Made by a program: the position numbers and the translations under genes. The notes under the pieces were generated by a model. That model saw nothing but the letters and a program-made list of their open reading frames with translations, had not been told where the DNA came from and ran no database searches. A stretch of DNA of 64,000 bases from Streptomyces sp. NBC_00691 (GTDB taxonomy: Bacteria > Actinomycetota > Actinomycetes > Streptomycetales > Streptomycetaceae): assembly GCF_036226665.1 (NCBI RefSeq), contig NZ_CP109007.1, positions 992,001 through 1,056,000 of the forward strand. The letters are read 5' to 3'. Positions within the stretch are counted from its first letter, which is position 1; the number at the start of each line of letters is the position of its first letter. Shown here in pieces: positions 52,860 through 60,873 of the stretch.

Positions 52860-54245
52860 GTGTTCTTCGCCCAGTACTACCTCGACTGCCTCTCCCAGGC
52901 GTCCTACATGATCGCCGACGAGCGGACCGGCCACGCGGTGGTCGTCGACCCGCGTCGCGACGTCTCCGAGTACCTCGCCGACGCCCGCACCCACGGACTG
53001 ACCGTGGTCGGCGTCATCAACACCCACTTCCACGCCGACTTCGTCGCCGGCCACCTGGAGCTGGCCGACAGCACCGGCGCCTGGATCGGCTACGGCAGCC
53101 GGGCCGAGACCGAGTACCCGATCCGCAAGCTCGCCGAGGGCGAGCGGATCACCCTCGGCGACGTCACGCTGGAGATCATGGAGACGCCCGGGCACACCCC
53201 CGAGTCGATCAGCGTCCTGGTCCACGAGCACGACGACGACGCCGTCCCGTACGGCGTCCTCACGGGCGACGCCCTCTTCATCGGCGACGTCGGCCGCCCC
53301 GACCTGCTCGCCTCCGTCGGCGTCACCGCCGAGGAACTCGGCGCGATGCTCCACGACAGCGTCCAGAACAAGCTGATGACCCTCCCCGACGAGGTCCGCG
53401 TCTTCCCCGCGCACGGCGCCGGCTCCGCCTGCGGCAAGAGCCTCTCCACCGAGAAGCAGTCGACGATCGGGGCGCAGCGCGCCACCAACTACGCCTGCGC
53501 GCCGATGAGCCGCGAGGCGTTCGTCGCGCTGGTCACCGCCGGGCAGGCCGCCGCGCCGGGCTACTTCGCCTACGACGCCGAGCTCAACCGCAGGAACCGG
53601 GAGCGGTACGACGCCGCGGCGGCGCGCTCGCTCGCCCCGGCCGAGTTCGCCGCGCTGCGCCGCTCGGGCGCGGTCGTGGTCGACGCGCGCTCGCCCCAGG
53701 CGTTCGCGGCGGGCCACCTCCGCGGGGCGGTCAACGTTCCCGCCGACGGCCGGTTCGCCGAGCAGGCCGGCAGTGTCCTCGACCCCGTCGACGAGCTGGT
53801 CGTCATCGCGCCGGAGGCGCGCGAGGAGGAGGTCGTCACCCGACTCGCCCGGATCGGCTTCGACCGGGTGGCGGGCTGTCTGCGCGACCCCGAGGAGGCC
53901 CTGGAGGAGCTGGCCGGCGAGGTCGCCCCGGCGAGCCGGCTGACCGCCGCCCAGCTGCGGTCCGCGCTCGCGGGCGAGCGTCCTCCCGTCGTCGTGGACG
54001 TCCGCACCTGCGGCGAGCGCGAGGCGGACGGCTTCGTCGACGACGCCCTCCACATCCCCCTGAGCGAGCTTCCCCGCCGCACGGACGAGCTGCCCGCCGA
54101 CCGGCCGCTGGTCGTGCACTGCGCCGGTGGTCACCGCTCCTCGATCGCGGCGAGCCTGCTGCGCCACCGCGGCTTCGAGGACGTCTCCGACGTCCTGGGC
54201 GGGTACGCGGCCCTGGCCCACCCCACACCCTCCGCCACCGACTGA
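52860..54245 (+). CDS. Persulfide dioxygenase-rhodanese fusion (CstB-like)
   Basis: 461 residues from GTG 52860, which has AAAGG at proper spacing; the ATG six bases upstream abuts that site. The N-terminal metallo-beta-lactamase domain has His56, His58 and Asp60 in NTHFHADF, His65 in FVAGH, ETPGHTPES and GDALFIGDVGRPDL, as in ETHE1-type persulfide dioxygenases. Two rhodanese domains follow; the first lacks the catalytic Cys (VIAPEAREEE), the second has it in VHCAGGHRSS. This is the CstB order, which oxidises persulfides to thiosulfate in sulfide detoxification. Two CsoR/CstR-like operators flank its promoter. The repressor gene is not in the window. Confidence 0.9.
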   Translation: MFFAQYYLDCLSQASYMIADERTGHAVVVDPRRDVSEYLADARTHGLTVVGVINTHFHADFVAGHLELADSTGAWIGYGSRAETEYPIRKLAEGERITLGDVTLEIMETPGHTPESISVLVHEHDDDAVPYGVLTGDALFIGDVGRPDLLASVGVTAEELGAMLHDSVQNKLMTLPDEVRVFPAHGAGSACGKSLSTEKQSTIGAQRATNYACAPMSREAFVALVTAGQAAAPGYFAYDAELNRRNRERYDAAAARSLAPAEFAALRRSGAVVVDARSPQAFAAGHLRGAVNVPADGRFAEQAGSVLDPVDELVVIAPEAREEEVVTRLARIGFDRVAGCLRDPEEALEELAGEVAPASRLTAAQLRSALAGERPPVVVDVRTCGEREADGFVDDALHIPLSELPRRTDELPADRPLVVHCAGGHRSSIAASLLRHRGFEDVSDVLGGYAALAHPTPSATD

Positions 54246-54312
54246 CCCTCCGGGGCCCCCGCGGCCGATCGGTCCCCCACCGCTCGGACGGCGGCCCTTC
54301 GCACGTCCCCAC

Positions 54313-54328
54313 ATACCCCCACGGGTAT
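54313..54328 (+). promoter_or_regulatory. CsoR/CstR-like operator 3
   Basis: ATACCCCCACGGGTAT, the same motif class as the two operators upstream of the persulfide dioxygenase, 55 bases before the rhodanese gene. It suggests a second regulated promoter in the locus. Confidence 0.65.
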
Positions 54329-54383
54329 TCCTGGTCGCATCCCTCACCCCTCTCCCCCGCCCCCCACCCCTCCGGAGTCACGC

Positions 54384-54971
54384 ATGAGCACCGCACCCTC
54401 ACCCGTCCCGCCCTCCCTCGCCCCCGTCGCCCTGCATCAGCTCGTCCAGGAGGGGCGCGCCCCTCGCCTGCTCGACGTCCGCACGCCCGGCGAGTTCCGG
54501 ACCGTCCACATCCCGGGCTCCTCCAACGTCCCCCTGGACACCCTGCGCGAGCACCGCGCCGAGCTCCTCCCCCACCTCGACGAGGACGTCGTCCTCGTCT
54601 GCCGGTCCGGCGCCCGGGCCGCACAGGCCGAGCGGGCCCTCGCCGGGGCGGGGCTGCCGAACCTGCGCGTCCTCGACGGCGGCATGAACGCCTGGGAGGC
54701 GGCCGGCGCACCCGTGAACCGCGGCCCCGAGCGCTGGGACATGGAACGCCAGGTGCGCCTCGTCGCGGGCTCCGTCGTCCTGACCACCGGCCTCGTCGGC
54801 GTCCTGGTGCCGGGTGTCCATCTGGTCGGAACGGCGATCGGGGCGGGCCTGACCTACGCGGCCGTCAGCAACTCCTGCCTGATGGGCGTCCTGCTCTCCA
54901 GGCTGCCGTACAACCGCGGCCCCCGCCCCGACATCCGTACGGTGATCGCGGAGCTGCGGAGCACCCCGTGA
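54384..54971 (+). CDS. Rhodanese with membrane DUF2892 domain (YgaP-like)
   Basis: 195 residues. Rhodanese domain (about 10-115) with LLDVRTPGEFRTVHIPGS and the active-site loop VCRSGARAA containing the catalytic Cys. The C-terminal DUF2892 region carries two membrane helices (LVAGSVVLTTGLVGVLVPGV and VGTAIGAGLTYAAVSN), so the rhodanese domain is tethered at the membrane, where it would transfer sulfur from thiosulfate or persulfide. GGAG precedes the ATG. Its stop overlaps the GTG of the next gene, a sulfite exporter homologue, so the two are coupled. Confidence 0.92.
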   Translation: MSTAPSPVPPSLAPVALHQLVQEGRAPRLLDVRTPGEFRTVHIPGSSNVPLDTLREHRAELLPHLDEDVVLVCRSGARAAQAERALAGAGLPNLRVLDGGMNAWEAAGAPVNRGPERWDMERQVRLVAGSVVLTTGLVGVLVPGVHLVGTAIGAGLTYAAVSNSCLMGVLLSRLPYNRGPRPDIRTVIAELRSTP

Positions 54972-55843
54972 CCGTCCTCGTCGTCGGCGCCTCCCTGCTC
55001 ATCGGCGTCAGCCTGGGCGTGCTCGGGGGCGGCGGCTCGATCCTGACGGTGCCGATCCTGGTGTACCTGGCGGGTCAGGGGGCCAAGGAGGCGATCGCCA
55101 CCTCGCTGTTCGTGGTCGGCGTCACCAGCCTGGCCGCGCTGGTCCCGCACGCGCGGGCGCGCCGGGTCCGGTGGCGGACCGGTCTGCTCTTCGGCGCGTT
55201 CAGCATGGCGGGGGCGTACGGGGGCGGGCGGCTCGCGGAGCACGTGCCCGGCGGCGTCCTCCTCGTCGGCTTCGCGCTGATGATGCTGGCCACGGCCGTG
55301 GCGATGCTGCGCGGGCCGCGCCGCGGGCGCGCGCCGGACCGGCCCGCGGAAGCCCTGCCGGAGTCGGGCGGCCGGACCCTCGGAGGCATAGCCGCCAAGG
55401 GTCTCGCCGTGGGTGCCGTGACGGGGCTGGTCGGCTCGGGCGGCGGTTTTCTCGTCGTGCCGGCCCTGGCGATCCTCGGCGGGCTGCCGATGGGCCTCGC
55501 GGTCGGGACGTCGCTGCTGGTCATCGCGATGAACTCGTTCGCCGGACTGGCCGGGCACGTCACGGGCGTGACGATCGACTGGGGTCTCGCCCTGACGGTG
55601 ACCGCGGCCGCGGTGCTCGGCAGCACGGCCGGCGCGCGGCTGGCGGGCCGCATCCCGCAGGACACCCTGCGGACGGCCTTCGGCTGGTTCGTCGTCGCGA
55701 TGGGAGTCCTCGTCCTGGCGCGGCAGCTCCCCCCTGCCGTCTGGGCGCACCCCGCCACCTGGGCGGTACTCGGCGCCGGATGCGGAAGCGCCGCGACGGC
55801 CGTGATCGGCTCCCGCGCACGGCGCGCGCCGCGGCACCCCTGA
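54968..55843 (+). CDS. TauE/SafE-family sulfite/sulfonate exporter
   Basis: 291 residues with about 8 hydrophobic helices in two homologous halves, each starting with a glycine-rich repeat (GVSLGVLGGGGSILTVPILV and AVTGLVGSGGGFLVVPALAI), the TauE/SafE signature. The family moves sulfite, sulfoacetate and similar anions across the membrane. In this locus it would remove sulfite made by persulfide oxidation. GTG overlaps the previous stop (GTGA). Same operon as the rhodanese gene. Confidence 0.9.
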   Translation: MTVLVVGASLLIGVSLGVLGGGGSILTVPILVYLAGQGAKEAIATSLFVVGVTSLAALVPHARARRVRWRTGLLFGAFSMAGAYGGGRLAEHVPGGVLLVGFALMMLATAVAMLRGPRRGRAPDRPAEALPESGGRTLGGIAAKGLAVGAVTGLVGSGGGFLVVPALAILGGLPMGLAVGTSLLVIAMNSFAGLAGHVTGVTIDWGLALTVTAAAVLGSTAGARLAGRIPQDTLRTAFGWFVVAMGVLVLARQLPPAVWAHPATWAVLGAGCGSAATAVIGSRARRAPRHP

Positions 55844-55904
55844 CGGCGCGCGCCGTGCGGCCGCCGCGCCGGGTTTCCTCGTGCGCGGGCCGCCGTCGCG
55901 CGTC

Positions 55905-56297
55905 CTACCGCGGCTCGGTCGCGATCTGGATGAGGTTGCCGCAGGTGTCGTCGAAGACGGCGGTGGTGACGGGGCCCATCTCCAGGGGCTCCTGGGTGAA
56001 CCGGACCCCGAGGGCGGTCAGGCGCGCGTACTCCGCCCACACATCGTCCACGGCGAACTGGGCGAGCGGGATGCCGTCCTGGACGAGGGTGTCGCGGTAC
56101 GGCTTGACGGCCGGGTGGCCGGCGGGCTCCAGGAGGAGTTCGGTGCCGCCGAGCTCGTCGGGCGAGACGACGGTCAGCCAGCGGTCCGTCTCGCCCAGGG
56201 GGACGTCGTGCTTCTTCACGAAGCCGAGGATCTCGGTGTAGAAGCGCTCGGCCTCGGCCTGGTCGTCGACGAAGACGCTGGTCAGATGGATCTTCAC
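55905..56297 (-). CDS. VOC-superfamily protein of an ArsR operon
   Basis: 130 residues from GTG with GGAGGAGAA upstream. One VOC (glyoxalase/bleomycin-resistance) module pair: IHLTSVFVDDQAEAERFYTE, ETDRWLTVVSPDELGGTELL and QFAVDDVWAEYARLTALGVR, FDDTCGNLIQIATEP. The start overlaps the ArsR stop (GTGA). In the many ArsR-VOC pairs of actinomycetes the regulator controls its own operon; the ligand is unknown. It is more like a binding or resistance protein than a defined enzyme. Confidence 0.88.
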   Translation of the reverse strand: MKIHLTSVFVDDQAEAERFYTEILGFVKKHDVPLGETDRWLTVVSPDELGGTELLLEPAGHPAVKPYRDTLVQDGIPLAQFAVDDVWAEYARLTALGVRFTQEPLEMGPVTTAVFDDTCGNLIQIATEPR

Positions 56298-56599
56298 GGG
56301 GTGTTCTCCTCCGGTCCGGACGGTCGGGGTACGAGCCACCGGTCGGCGATCTGCCGCAACGGGGCCGTGTTCAGGTCGTGGAACTTGCAGCGCCCCTCCC
56401 GTCTGGTCTCGACAAGCCCGGCGGCCTCCAGCACGGCAAGATGCTGGGAGACACCCTGGCGCGAGATGCCCAGCCCATGCCTCATGCTCAGCCGGGCGCA
56501 GATCTCGAACAGTGTCTGTCCGGACTTCCGCGTCAGCTCGTCGAGGATGGTGCGGCGGGTGGGGTCGGCCAGTGCTTTGAAGAGGTCGTCGGCCACCAC
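56294..56599 (-). CDS. ArsR-family winged-helix regulator
   Basis: 101 residues from GTG 56599 (an adjacent GTG at 56596 is possible). ADDLFKALADPTRRTILDEL, SMRHGLGISRQGVSQHLAVL and EAAGLVETRREGRCKFHDLN are the classic ArsR winged helix; no CxC metal site is present, so it is not a metal sensor. It has no ribosome site, and the 26-bp palindrome ends 5 bases before its start, so a leaderless transcript controlled by self-binding is likely. A TTG at 56632 would add 11 residues but would start inside the palindrome. Confidence 0.85.
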   Translation of the reverse strand: MVADDLFKALADPTRRTILDELTRKSGQTLFEICARLSMRHGLGISRQGVSQHLAVLEAAGLVETRREGRCKFHDLNTAPLRQIADRWLVPRPSGPEENTP

Positions 56600-56604
56600 C
56601 CCAG

Positions 56605-56630
56605 GATAGGCAAGTAGCGACTTGCCTATC
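56605..56630 (-). promoter_or_regulatory. Perfect 11-4-11 palindrome, ArsR operator
   Basis: Arms GATAGGCAAGT and ACTTGCCTATC are perfect over 11 bases with a 4-base centre (AGCG). It lies directly in front of the ArsR-VOC operon. The extended complementarity and the distance to the start favour an operator overlapping the promoter. Confidence 0.82.
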
Positions 56631-56702
56631 AAGTCGAGCGGAGCCCCCGCGCGCCGGGGCCGCCGGAGCGGCCCGTCCGCGAGGGCTCCACCCGGGCCCG
56701 CG

Positions 56703-59700
56703 TCAGCCCAGCCGGATGTGGTCCACCGCCCAGTACCAGTTGTTTCCGGCGTCGTACATCCGGAAGCGGAGGGTCACCGTGCGGGCCCCCGCCGGGACCG
56801 TGAGGTCCTTGCCGACCGCCGTGTTCTCGGCGTCCGGCGAGCCGGGGCCGTACCGCAGCACGATCTGTTCCTCGCCCGAGTCGAAGACCGCGCGGACCTC
56901 GGCCTTCTGGTCACCCTCCTGCCGGTAGTGGGAGTCGAAGTCCACCCGCAGGGCCGTACGGCCGGCCGGGATCGCGACGGCGGGCGAGACCAGGGTCGAG
57001 TCGAAGCGGCCCTTGCCCGCCGGCGCGCCGGTGTCGTCCCAGTCGTCCGGGTCGGCGACCGCGACGATCCCGAGGCCCCGGGTGAAGTTCGGCCGGTTCT
57101 GCGCGCCGGCCGACCAGGCGCGGCGGGTGTGGAAGGTCCAGCCCTGGAACATCGGCGTGCCCTGCGGCATCGCGGCCGCGTTGACGACCGACCAGCCGTC
57201 CGGTGCCGTCGCCGTCCAGCCGAGCACCTGACCGCGCTTGACCAGCTTCCCGGCGAGCGACTGGAAGTCCTCGGCGAGCAGATGACCGCTCATGGACGGG
57301 GCGATCCGGGCCTGGATCTCGCCGTCGGCGAGGCGCAGGCCGTCCGCCGCGCGGCCGCGGGCCACCGCGAGCAGCCGGGCGGAGCCGTACGCGAGGGCGT
57401 CGGCGGGCGCGGTGACGTCCCAGCTCGCGGCGTACGAGGACCCGGCGGCCAGGGTCCGCGGCGGGGTGTCCGCGACCTGCCTCGCAGTCCACTCGGCGGG
57501 CACCGTGAAGGCGACGGCCACGTCGTGCAGTCCGACGGATCCGCGGTTGGTCACGGTGGCGGTGAACCGGGCCGTGGTGCCGCCCGCGACGACCGGCTCG
57601 TCTCCGGCGGCCGTGGTGACCTCGACGGCGAGGGCGTCGGGAAGGCCCATCGCCGGGTCGGTGACGCCACGGGTCCGGTCCCGGCCGTGGTGACGGTCCT
57701 GGTTCCGGTCGGCGAAACGACCGGCGAAACGGCGCAGGAACCGCGGGTCGTCGGCGGCGCTCACGGCGATGTCGTACCAGCGCTCGGCCGTGACCCGCAG
57801 CTTCACGGTGCGCTCGTCGCGCGCGCCGACCCGGACCTCACGGACCCCGCCGCCGTACGCGAGATCGCCGACGAGCACGGTGCGGGAGCGCCGGCCGCGG
57901 TTCTCGATCTCGATCTCCACGTACGCGCGGTCGTCCTCGGACTCCTCCGTGAGGCGGGCCTCCAGCGCGTCGTCGGCGTCGCCGCGCAGCACCCACAGCG
58001 AGCCGTTGGGGCCGTGGACTCGCAGGTCGTAGGCGTCGCCCTGGAGGGCGCGGGTGCCGGAGAGCCGCTCGCCCGCGCCGACGGTGTAGAAGTCGGGGGC
58101 GCTGCCGGGCTCCGCGTACACCTGGAAGACGGCGGCCTGGCGGCCCTTGTTGCGGAGGTCGAGTCCGACCTTTCCGCCGCGGACCGTGGAGCGCAGCGAC
58201 AGGGCGTACGGCACGGGGCGGGCGGGCCGGGTGCCGCGCTGCTGGCGCGGGAAGAACTGCGGCGAGGGGACGGCGATGGACGGCCTGCCGGCGGCCGCGT
58301 TCGCCTTCGCCACGTTGCCGCTGGTGTCGGGCAGTTCCGGCCAGACGATGTCCTCGCCGGAGAAGTCGAAGACGGACGTCAGGTCACCGGACACGGAGCG
58401 GCGCCAGGGGCTGATGTTGGGCTCGCGCACACCGAAGCGGCGCTCCAGGAAGCGGATGACGGAGGTGTGGTCGAGGACGGTGGAGTCGACGACGCCGCCG
58501 CGGGTCCACGGGGACACGACGAGCATCGGCACCCGGAGGCCGAGGCCCATGGCGTGCGGTCCGGAGACCAGGATCTCCCCGGCGGGCAGGGTGTCCGACC
58601 AGGTGAGGCGGCCGTCGGCCGCGCGGACCCGGTAACGGCCGTCCTGGGAGACGACCCGCATGGCGGTGGCCCCGTCGGCCTGCTTCACGCGGACGACGAC
58701 CTCCCCGTCCACGGACATGGTGGCCTTGCCGCGGTCGGCGGAGAGCGGCGGCACGGGCGGCATGCAGTGGTCGAAGAAGCCGCCGTGCTCGTCGTAGTTG
58801 AGGATGAAGACGGTCTTGGCCCACACCTCGGGGTGGTCCGCGAGCGCTTCGATCAGTCGCGCGGTGAGGTCCTCGCCGAACGGCGGGGGCCAGCTGGCGT
58901 GCTCGGAGAGCGCCTCGGGGGCGACGATCCAGGACACCCGCGGCAGGCGGTCGGCGGCCACGTCGGCGCGGAAGGCCTCGACGAGGGCGTCGCCCATCTT
59001 GTGGCCGTCGCCCTGGTCGGCCGCGGCGCCGGCCATCGCCATGCCCCGGTCGTGGAGGGGCTCGCCGGGCTTGGCCTGCTGGAACGGCTTGAACCAGGCG
59101 AGGGCGTTGTCGTCGTAGTTGTCCCGGGCCTGGTACGTCTTCCAGCTGATCCCGGCGCTCTGGAGCCGCTCGGCGTAGGTGGTCCAGGTGTAACCGCCGG
59201 GAACGTAGCTGTTGTTGTAGACGACGGTGTCGTTGACCGTGCCACCGCTGGTGCCGGTCATGAAGTGGTCGCGGTTGGTGTTGGTGTTGCACTGGACCGA
59301 CGCGTGGTACTGGTCGCAGACCGTGAAGGTGCTGGCCAGCGCGTTGTAGAAGGGCATGTCGGCGGGCTCGTAGAAGCCGTGGCCGAGCCAGCCGCTGCTC
59401 CGGCCGGTGACATAGCCGTCGGCCCGCCCGTCGTTCCAGAGCGGGAAGGAGTCGACGAACCCGAAGGCGGGGGCACCGTTCCGGTACGCGTTGGTGTGGG
59501 CCGCGTTCATCGCGAAGGGAACGAGGTGACCCTCGGGGCGCGAGGGGTCGGGCTGATGGAAGACCGACCTGCCGTTGACCGTGCGGACGGCGGTACGGTC
59601 TCCGAGGCCGCGGACGCCGGGCAGGGTTCCGAAGTAGTGGTCGAAGGAACGATTCTCCTGCATCAGGACGACGACATGCTCGATGTCTTCCAGCCGGCCG

Positions 59701-59816
59701 GGGCGGGCGGGCGCGGCGAGAGCCTCGCGGACGCTGAACGGCAGCGAGGCGAGCACGGCGGCGCCGGCGGCACCACCGAGCAGGGCGCGACGGGAGACGT
59801 CGGGGGAGGGAGGCAT
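56703..59816 (-). CDS. Tat-exported phosphocholine-type phospholipase C with C-terminal extension
   Basis: 1037 residues, longer than the usual 690 or so. Tat signal SRRALLGGAAGAAVLASL at residues 7-24. Phosphoesterase domain with VLMQENRSFDHYFGTLPGV, NTNTNRDHFMTGTSGG, SWPPPFGEDLTAR and NYDEHGGFFDHC, the metal and Thr/Asn active-site region of bacterial phospholipase C/acid phosphatases, then two DUF756 domains. An added NEW3-like beta domain (about 735-830, ARFTATVTNRGSVGLHDVAV) and a C-terminal jelly-roll-like part (VDFDSHYRQEGDQKAEVRA) are uncommon in this family. ATG 59816 is chosen as the start of the Tat signal. Secreted phospholipid hydrolase; phosphate acquisition is a plausible role, though I saw no Pho box upstream. 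Confidence 0.92.
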   Translation of the reverse strand: MPPSPDVSRRALLGGAAGAAVLASLPFSVREALAAPARPGRLEDIEHVVVLMQENRSFDHYFGTLPGVRGLGDRTAVRTVNGRSVFHQPDPSRPEGHLVPFAMNAAHTNAYRNGAPAFGFVDSFPLWNDGRADGYVTGRSSGWLGHGFYEPADMPFYNALASTFTVCDQYHASVQCNTNTNRDHFMTGTSGGTVNDTVVYNNSYVPGGYTWTTYAERLQSAGISWKTYQARDNYDDNALAWFKPFQQAKPGEPLHDRGMAMAGAAADQGDGHKMGDALVEAFRADVAADRLPRVSWIVAPEALSEHASWPPPFGEDLTARLIEALADHPEVWAKTVFILNYDEHGGFFDHCMPPVPPLSADRGKATMSVDGEVVVRVKQADGATAMRVVSQDGRYRVRAADGRLTWSDTLPAGEILVSGPHAMGLGLRVPMLVVSPWTRGGVVDSTVLDHTSVIRFLERRFGVREPNISPWRRSVSGDLTSVFDFSGEDIVWPELPDTSGNVAKANAAAGRPSIAVPSPQFFPRQQRGTRPARPVPYALSLRSTVRGGKVGLDLRNKGRQAAVFQVYAEPGSAPDFYTVGAGERLSGTRALQGDAYDLRVHGPNGSLWVLRGDADDALEARLTEESEDDRAYVEIEIENRGRRSRTVLVGDLAYGGGVREVRVGARDERTVKLRVTAERWYDIAVSAADDPRFLRRFAGRFADRNQDRHHGRDRTRGVTDPAMGLPDALAVEVTTAAGDEPVVAGGTTARFTATVTNRGSVGLHDVAVAFTVPAEWTARQVADTPPRTLAAGSSYAASWDVTAPADALAYGSARLLAVARGRAADGLRLADGEIQARIAPSMSGHLLAEDFQSLAGKLVKRGQVLGWTATAPDGWSVVNAAAMPQGTPMFQGWTFHTRRAWSAGAQNRPNFTRGLGIVAVADPDDWDDTGAPAGKGRFDSTLVSPAVAIPAGRTALRVDFDSHYRQEGDQKAEVRAVFDSGEEQIVLRYGPGSPDAENTAVGKDLTVPAGARTVTLRFRMYDAGNNWYWAVDHIRLG

Positions 59817-60080
59817 GACGGGGGGACTCCTCGCGTCTTTCACATCGGGACCTCTGTGGTCCAGACCCGTTATGTGTAGGAGATCGCGGAGTCCCCGACT
59901 GGGGCTGCCGGTGAACGGCAGAAGAACACCGCCGCCGAATCGGCGCACTCCGACCCGATCCGGGCACCGGGCCGCCCACCACCGCGCGGACGTCCTGGGC
60001 GGCCTCCGTCACGGCCGCGTTGTCAGTGCCTCGCGATAGCTTCGATCTTGTTCGAGCGGTTGTGCGAGAGGGGTGGATTC

Positions 60081-60749
60081 GTGGGTGTCGAGCATGCGTT
60101 GAGGGTCGTTCTGGTCGATGTCAACGACGAGGTGGTGGCGGCCTGGCGGTCCGCGTTCGCGGACACGCCCGAGGTGGAGATCCGGCGCGGATCCCTGCTC
60201 GACGTGGATGTCGACGCATGGGTGTCCCCCACCAACGCGCGGGGCCGGATGGACGGTGGCGTCGACGCCGTCGTCAAGCGGCACCTCGGCGCGGGGATCC
60301 AGGTGAGGGTCCAGCGGGCGATCCGCGACCGGTTCGGCGGAAGCCTCCCGGTGGGCAGCGCGGTGTGCGTCCCGTCGGGGGCGTCCGTACCGCGGTATCT
60401 GATCTCGACGCCGACCATGCGGCAGTCCTCGCAGAACGTCAGCGAGACGATGAACGTGGCGCTGGCGTGCGCGGCGGCGTTCCAGGCGGTGCACCTGCAG
60501 AACCGGGTGAAGCCCGGCAGCATCAGGTCGGTGGCGCTCGTGGGGATGGGCGCGCAGACGGGCCGGGTCCCGGCGGGGGTCTGCGCCAATCTGATGTGGA
60601 CGGGCTACGCGCTCTTCCACGACCACGGGTTCACGGACTACGACGAGTTGCGGGCCGCGGTGCTCGGGCAGCTCGACGACATCGAGGGAGCGGGGTCCGC
60701 GCGGCGGGTCCGGATCAACGTCCCGCAGCGACCTTCCTTTCGTCACTGA
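60081..60749 (+). CDS. Macrodomain protein
   Basis: 222 residues from GTG 60081 (GAGAGGGG upstream). The macrodomain covers most of it: VDAWVSPTNARGRMDGGVDA corresponds to the adenosine and ribose-binding loop with NA..GGVD, then SLPVGSAVCVPSGASVPRYL and VALVGMGAQTGRVPAGVCAN. Some macrodomains remove ADP-ribose from proteins or DNA, others only bind it. It is 124 bases upstream of the UDG-ART gene and in the same direction, so it is a natural reversing or antitoxin partner. Catalytic residues for hydrolysis cannot be judged. The 264 bases before it hold no gene and contain its promoter. Confidence 0.85.
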   Translation: MGVEHALRVVLVDVNDEVVAAWRSAFADTPEVEIRRGSLLDVDVDAWVSPTNARGRMDGGVDAVVKRHLGAGIQVRVQRAIRDRFGGSLPVGSAVCVPSGASVPRYLISTPTMRQSSQNVSETMNVALACAAAFQAVHLQNRVKPGSIRSVALVGMGAQTGRVPAGVCANLMWTGYALFHDHGFTDYDELRAAVLGQLDDIEGAGSARRVRINVPQRPSFRH

Positions 60750-60873
60750 CGCGAAGGTTCCACAGCCCGGCGCCGCACAGGGCGGCGCCGCGGGCGACGA
60801 CCCCACCGCGTCCGTACAGCATGCCGGCGGGCCCGAGGGGGCGGCCGGTTCGACTTCTGGGAGTTCTGTCCTC

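Noticed and set aside
56622..59879. 1085-codon open frame on the plus strand opposite the phospholipase gene
   Set aside because: It is the antisense shadow of a GC-rich gene; its product is low-complexity Gly/Arg/Val and has no domain or ribosome site.
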